64,000 bases of DNA from Akkermansia muciniphila (GTDB lineage: Bacteria; Verrucomicrobiota; Verrucomicrobiia; Verrucomicrobiales; Akkermansiaceae): contig NZ_PJKB01000001.1 in NCBI RefSeq assembly GCF_002884975.1, positions 620,001 to 684,000 of the forward strand, in the 5' to 3' direction. Below are positions 60,739 through 64,000 of this stretch, piece by piece. Every line of letters starts with the position of its first letter. Position 1 is the stretch's first letter. The position numbers and the translations under genes were made by a program. Below the pieces are notes generated by a model that made no database searches, was not told the DNA's origin, and saw only the letters and a list, made by a program, of their open reading frames with translations.

Positions 60739-61656
60739 ATGAACACCACATTGAAACTCCACGGCCTGGTGGCCGCCGTACATACCCCGTTCAAGGCGGA
60801 CGGCTCCCTGAATCCTTCCATTGTTGACGCCCAGGCCAAACTGCTTGCCGCCCAGGGCATCAAACTAGCTTTCATTACCGGCAGCACCGGAGAATCCTCT
60901 TCCATGCAGCTTGCGGAACGCAAGGAAATCTACTCTGCCTGGAAGGAAGCTTCCGCCAGGCACGGCGTGGACGTCATTGCCCATACCGGCTCCAACAGCG
61001 TCTGGGACGCCCGCGAACTGGCCGCCTTTGCCCAGGAATGCGGCTTTGTGGCCACCAGCTCCCTTTCCCCCTCCTATTACAAGCCCGGCACCGTCCAGCG
61101 CCTGGTGGAATGCTGCGCCTTTGCCGCTTCCGGAGCTCCCGACCTGCCCTATTACTACTATGACATCCCCGTGCTGACGGGCGTGCGCTTCAATCCCGTG
61201 GACTTCATCAAGCTGGCCAAGGAACAGATTCCGAACTTTGCGGGCATCAAATTCACCAATCCGGACCTGGCCCTGTACCAGACCACGCTGAACTTTGATG
61301 AAAACGTGGACATCCCCTGGGGTGTGGACGAATGGTTCACGGGAGCCCTCTCCGTAGGCGCCAGGGGCGCGGTGGGCAGCTCCTTCAACTTTGCCCCGGC
61401 CCTGTACCAGAAGCTGATGAAATCCTTTGAGGAAGGGGACGTGGAAACGGCGCGCGACTGCCAGTGGAAATCCGTGCAGATGATCAACATCCTGGCCTCC
61501 AAGGGCTACATGGGCTGCGCCAAGGCCCTGATGGGCTGGCTGGGCGTGGACCTGGGCCCGGCCCGCCTGCCGCAGGGCAACCCCACCGCGGAACAGCTCA
61601 AGGAACTGCGTTCCGAGCTGGAAGCCATCGGCTTCTTCCAGTGGTCCATGAACTAA
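60739..61656 (+). CDS. nanA: N-acetylneuraminate lyase
   Basis: A 305-aa DapA/NanA-fold aldolase splitting Neu5Ac to ManNAc and pyruvate. The carboxylate-binding ITGSTGESSSM and the Tyr of the YYYYDIP motif (Tyr141) precede the Schiff-base Lys171 in GIKFTN. The identification as NanA rather than DapA rests on GSTGES, YYYYDIP and the adjacent AGE epimerase. The next gene starts 14 bp downstream, so the two form an operon. There is no Shine-Dalgarno, and a TTTATTATATATG sequence surrounds the start codon. Confidence 0.9.
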   Translation: MNTTLKLHGLVAAVHTPFKADGSLNPSIVDAQAKLLAAQGIKLAFITGSTGESSSMQLAERKEIYSAWKEASARHGVDVIAHTGSNSVWDARELAAFAQECGFVATSSLSPSYYKPGTVQRLVECCAFAASGAPDLPYYYYDIPVLTGVRFNPVDFIKLAKEQIPNFAGIKFTNPDLALYQTTLNFDENVDIPWGVDEWFTGALSVGARGAVGSSFNFAPALYQKLMKSFEEGDVETARDCQWKSVQMINILASKGYMGCAKALMGWLGVDLGPARLPQGNPTAEQLKELRSELEAIGFFQWSMN

Positions 61657-61670
61657 ACCGCTTCCCCCTT

Positions 61671-62852
61671 ATGGCTGCCACACTTGACCTGCCCGTCCTG
61701 GGCGCATTCTACCGCCGCCAGCTTCTGGAAAACGTTCTGCCGTTCTGGTTCCCCCGCGCTTTTGATGAGAAGAACGGGGGCCTTTACCACTGCTTTGACG
61801 CGGACGGCACCCTGGTGGACACGGATAAATCCGTGTGGGCCCAGGGCCGCATGGCCTGGATGCTGCTGACGATGTACAACAGCATTGAAAAGAACCCGGA
61901 CTGGCTCAAATGGGCGGAAAGCGCCCTGACCTTCCTGACGGCCAAATGCGTGGACCCTTCCGACGGCCGCATGTACTTCCATGTGGAGGCGGACGGCACC
62001 CCCATCCGCAAGCGCCGTTATGCGTACAGTGAATCCTTCGCCGCCATCGCTTTTGCCGCCCACGCAAAAGCCGTGGGAAGCGAGGAATCCGCCAGGGCCG
62101 CCCGCCACTGGTTCGATATCTTCACGGACATCTGCTTCACCCCCGGCAAGATGGTTCCCAAATTCACCGGGAACCGTCCCTCCACGGGACTGGGAACGCG
62201 CATGATCACGCTGGCGACCGCCCAGGAACTGCGCAAGTACCTGGGTGACGGGGACGGCTTTTACACCGGATGGATCAATCGCTGCATCAATGACCTCCGC
62301 ACCCTGTTCATGAAGCCGGAACTCAAGGCCGTGATGGAAGTGGTGAGCCCTGACGGCGCCATCATTGACCACTTTGACGAACGCACGCTGAATCCCGGCC
62401 ATACTATTGAAGGCGGCTGGTTCGTGCTGGAGGAAGCCCGCCACCGCGGCAATGATCCGGAACTCATCAAGGTGGGCTGCGACATGATCGACTGGGCGTT
62501 CGCCCGCGGCTGGGACAAGGAAAACGGCGGCCTGCTTTACTTCACGGACGTGTATGGCAAGCCTGTCCAGGAATACTGGCACAACATGAAATTCTGGTGG
62601 CCGCATGATGAAGCGCTCATCGCCATGACGCTCGCCTACAAGCTCACCGGGGAAGAACGCTACGCCATCTATCACGACATGGTGCACAACTGGGCCTTCT
62701 CCCACTTCCAGGACGTGAAGCACGGCGACTGGTTCGGCTACCTGAACAAGGACGGCTCCAGGGCAAACACCCTCAAGGGCAGCCTCTGGAAGTCCTTCTT
62801 CCACCATCCCCGCGCCATGTGGTGCTGCGCCCACTACTGCGGCGCCATTTAA
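61671..62852 (+). CDS. AGE-family N-acylglucosamine 2-epimerase
   Basis: A 393-aa (alpha/alpha)6-barrel enzyme. Features are FWFPRAFDEKNGGLYHCFDADG, WAQGRMAWMLLTMYN, RKRRYAYSESFAAIAFAAHA, GHTIEGGWFVLEEARHRG and WWPHDEALIAM with the conserved His residues of the family. It would interconvert ManNAc and GlcNAc, feeding the product of the adjacent lyase into amino-sugar catabolism, in place of the NanE/NanK route of enterobacteria. A terminator follows at 62872-62907. Confidence 0.92.
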   Translation: MAATLDLPVLGAFYRRQLLENVLPFWFPRAFDEKNGGLYHCFDADGTLVDTDKSVWAQGRMAWMLLTMYNSIEKNPDWLKWAESALTFLTAKCVDPSDGRMYFHVEADGTPIRKRRYAYSESFAAIAFAAHAKAVGSEESARAARHWFDIFTDICFTPGKMVPKFTGNRPSTGLGTRMITLATAQELRKYLGDGDGFYTGWINRCINDLRTLFMKPELKAVMEVVSPDGAIIDHFDERTLNPGHTIEGGWFVLEEARHRGNDPELIKVGCDMIDWAFARGWDKENGGLLYFTDVYGKPVQEYWHNMKFWWPHDEALIAMTLAYKLTGEERYAIYHDMVHNWAFSHFQDVKHGDWFGYLNKDGSRANTLKGSLWKSFFHHPRAMWCCAHYCGAI

Positions 62853-62871
62853 AAGCGGTTTCCTAACCGGC

Positions 62872-62907
62872 GGCCGTCCCGTGTTTTTACGGGATGGCCG
62901 TTTTTTA
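62872..62907 (+). terminator. intrinsic terminator of the nanA-AGE unit
   Basis: Arms 62872-62883 and 62890-62901 form a 12-bp stem (with a G-T pair) around gttttt, followed by six T residues. Confidence 0.88.
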
Positions 62908-62968
62908 TGCCCGGCGGGATGAAAGGAAAACAACGTCCCTTCCCCCTCATCTGCGGCTTTTCCCGCGG

Positions 62969-63580
62969 TTACAGCAGAACATCCTCCGTACGCACCACCA
63001 CGTCACCGGGGTCCAGCATGGCGTTTATCAGGGAACAGAACCGGAATTTTCCTATATCCTCCGCTTTCAAGGAACGCGCTTCAATGGCTCCGCGCGCCAG
63101 CAGGAATGCGCGCTTGGTGCCCGGAAGAAGGAACGTCTCCGGAGTTACCCAGGAAGAGCCGTCCCCGAACACGACGTTGCTGTACCGCGTATCCGTCACC
63201 ATCCCATGCTGAAGGATAAGAACTTCTTCATCCTCGCCCAACCCCAGCCCTGCCGCCTGAAGCTCCGTCCGGTCCTCCCACTTGCAGGAGTAATCCAGCC
63301 GTGGAATTTCCACGCACCGCAGCCTTTTCACCATCCGGGGGCGGTAAGGTTCATAAGAAGGGGGTCTCACCCTTCCCCGGGTATCATACGTGATATGGCA
63401 TTTGTAAACGCCTGCGCCCTCCAGACCGGGGCACCCTTCCAGCACGGAGGCCAGATCCGGAACGGAGGCACCTCCCTCACCGTGAAGTTTCATGGACCTC
63501 TCCACCCTCCGCTGGTGCCAGGGCAGCAGGCAGGGGGCTCCATCCTTCCATTTTACGGTTTCAAAGATCAAACGGCACAT
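62969..63580 (-). CDS. 4-amino-4-deoxychorismate lyase-like aminotransferase IV
   Basis: A 203-aa PLP enzyme of fold type IV (PabC type). Features are MCRLIFETVKWKDGAPCLLPWHQRRV, a YSCKWEDRTELQAA segment carrying the PLP Lys, EEVLILQHGMVTDTRYSNVVF and SWVTPETFLLPGTKRAFLL, matching pabC/BCAT-like motifs (E-x-x-x-x-x-S/T-N-V). It would release pyruvate from aminodeoxychorismate to give p-aminobenzoate. It overlaps the end of the upstream pabB by about 20 bp, so the pair is coupled. The start at 63580 is used; an ATG 12 bp upstream is possible. Confidence 0.85.
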   Translation of the reverse strand: MCRLIFETVKWKDGAPCLLPWHQRRVERSMKLHGEGGASVPDLASVLEGCPGLEGAGVYKCHITYDTRGRVRPPSYEPYRPRMVKRLRCVEIPRLDYSCKWEDRTELQAAGLGLGEDEEVLILQHGMVTDTRYSNVVFGDGSSWVTPETFLLPGTKRAFLLARGAIEARSLKAEDIGKFRFCSLINAMLDPGDVVVRTEDVLL

Positions 63581-64000
63581 AAACTTTGGCAATAGCTTCC
63601 CGGTATTCCTCCTCCATGCGGCTCATGACGGTGATGCCGCCTCCGCTTTTGTACACCATTCCCTCCCCGGCCTCTTCCATGAAGCGGATGGCGACGGCGG
63701 AATCCAGTTCCCGCCCGTTGAAAAAACCGAACACCCCCGTGTAAAATCCCCGTTCCATATCTTCCGCCTCCGCAATGGCCCGGCAGGTGGCCTCCTTGGG
63801 CGCTCCGGTCACGCTTCCGGCGGGCAGCAGCTTCATCATCATCTCCCCCAGCCTGGAACGCCAGTCTTCCGGGAGAGTGCCTGAAATTTCAGAACTGCAC
63901 TGCAGGATGGCGCCGCCGCGCGTTTCCACAGAACTGATATAGCGGTAGCGCTTCACCCGCACGCCAGCCGCCACCATGGAGAGGTCATTGCGCATCAGGT
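63561..64000 (-). CDS. pabB: aminodeoxychorismate synthase component I, 3' part
   Basis: The frame runs through the window edge and 145 C-terminal residues are visible. LMRNDLSMVAAG, YISSVETRGGAILQCSSEISG, LPAGSVTGAPKEATCRAIAEAEDMERGFYTGVFGFF and SAVAIRF are the chorismate-binding signatures shared by PabB/TrpE/MenF. The adjacent aminotransferase IV partner points to PabB rather than anthranilate synthase. Chorismate from the aroA/aroC pathway would be its substrate. Confidence 0.88.
   Translation of the reverse strand, partial: LMRNDLSMVAAGVRVKRYRYISSVETRGGAILQCSSEISGTLPEDWRSRLGEMMMKLLPAGSVTGAPKEATCRAIAEAEDMERGFYTGVFGFFNGRELDSAVAIRFMEEAGEGMVYKSGGGITVMSRMEEEYREAIAKVYVPFDL

Overview
The window is chromosomal DNA from a Verrucomicrobium, most likely Akkermansia muciniphila or a close relative. 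The evidence is the combination of mucin-glycan enzymes (GH20 hexosaminidase, sulfatase, GH18, a GH-D-clan glycosidase, sialic acid lyase and epimerase), three VPEP-type PEP-CTERM proteins, an LpxC-FabZ fusion and chlamydia-like Pmp repeats. This is inference from gene content; no rRNA or other taxonomic marker is present apart from rnpB. Coding density is high, genes lie on both strands, and no tRNA, rRNA, IS element or CRISPR array was recognised.

Layout. 1-3.7 kb: tail of a probable VWA protein, then a two-component system and a small zinc-ribbon protein. 3.7-6 kb: Pro-rich lipoprotein, glycosyltransferase-like protein, Cys-cluster protein. 6-12 kb: aroA (-), rnpB, murA, an HU protein, aroC and a CvpA-like membrane protein. 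12-15 kb: an A+T-richer TPR/DUF2971-like gene, a lipoprotein and a metallophosphoesterase. 15-17 kb: a NifU-like scaffold paired with a GGGtGRT-family protein. 17-20 kb: a small secreted protein, a solitary adenine methyltransferase and a Xer recombinase. 20-25 kb: secreted protein, iron alcohol dehydrogenase, a crcB-DUF190 pair behind a fluoride riboswitch, a PfkB kinase. 25-31 kb: lpxC-fabZ, a sugar nucleotidyltransferase, a phosphodiester glycosidase, lnt, ferredoxin, a DciA-like protein. 31-36 kb: PEP-CTERM protein, GH20 and sulfatase. 36-42 kb: acyltransferase, GNAT, unknown, hpt, polA. 42-49 kb: GH-D-clan glycosidase, membrane-fusion protein, YbjN-like protein, purB, pepT. 49-54.5 kb: coiled-coil/TPR protein, dehydrogenase, a secreted possible pseudo-peptidase. 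54.5-63 kb: two PEP-CTERM proteins, GH18, nanA and an AGE epimerase. 63-64 kb: aminodeoxychorismate lyase and the 3' end of pabB.

How the genes work together. Two blocks fit host-glycan foraging. In the first (31-36 kb) a secreted hexosaminidase and a sulfatase would remove GlcNAc/GalNAc and sulfate caps. In the second (59-63 kb) a secreted GH18 is followed by sialic acid cleavage to ManNAc and epimerisation. The most distinctive surface gene (55.7-59.1 kb) combines chlamydial Pmp-type repeats with a PEP-CTERM anchor.

The observations I rate highest are the Pmp/PEP-CTERM hybrid, inverted-repeat elements shared by the upstream regions of two PEP-CTERM genes, a pair of proteins sharing an N-terminal domain and an RFRIGS tail, the NifU-like/GGGtGRT pair, and the fluoride riboswitch with a possible switching helix.
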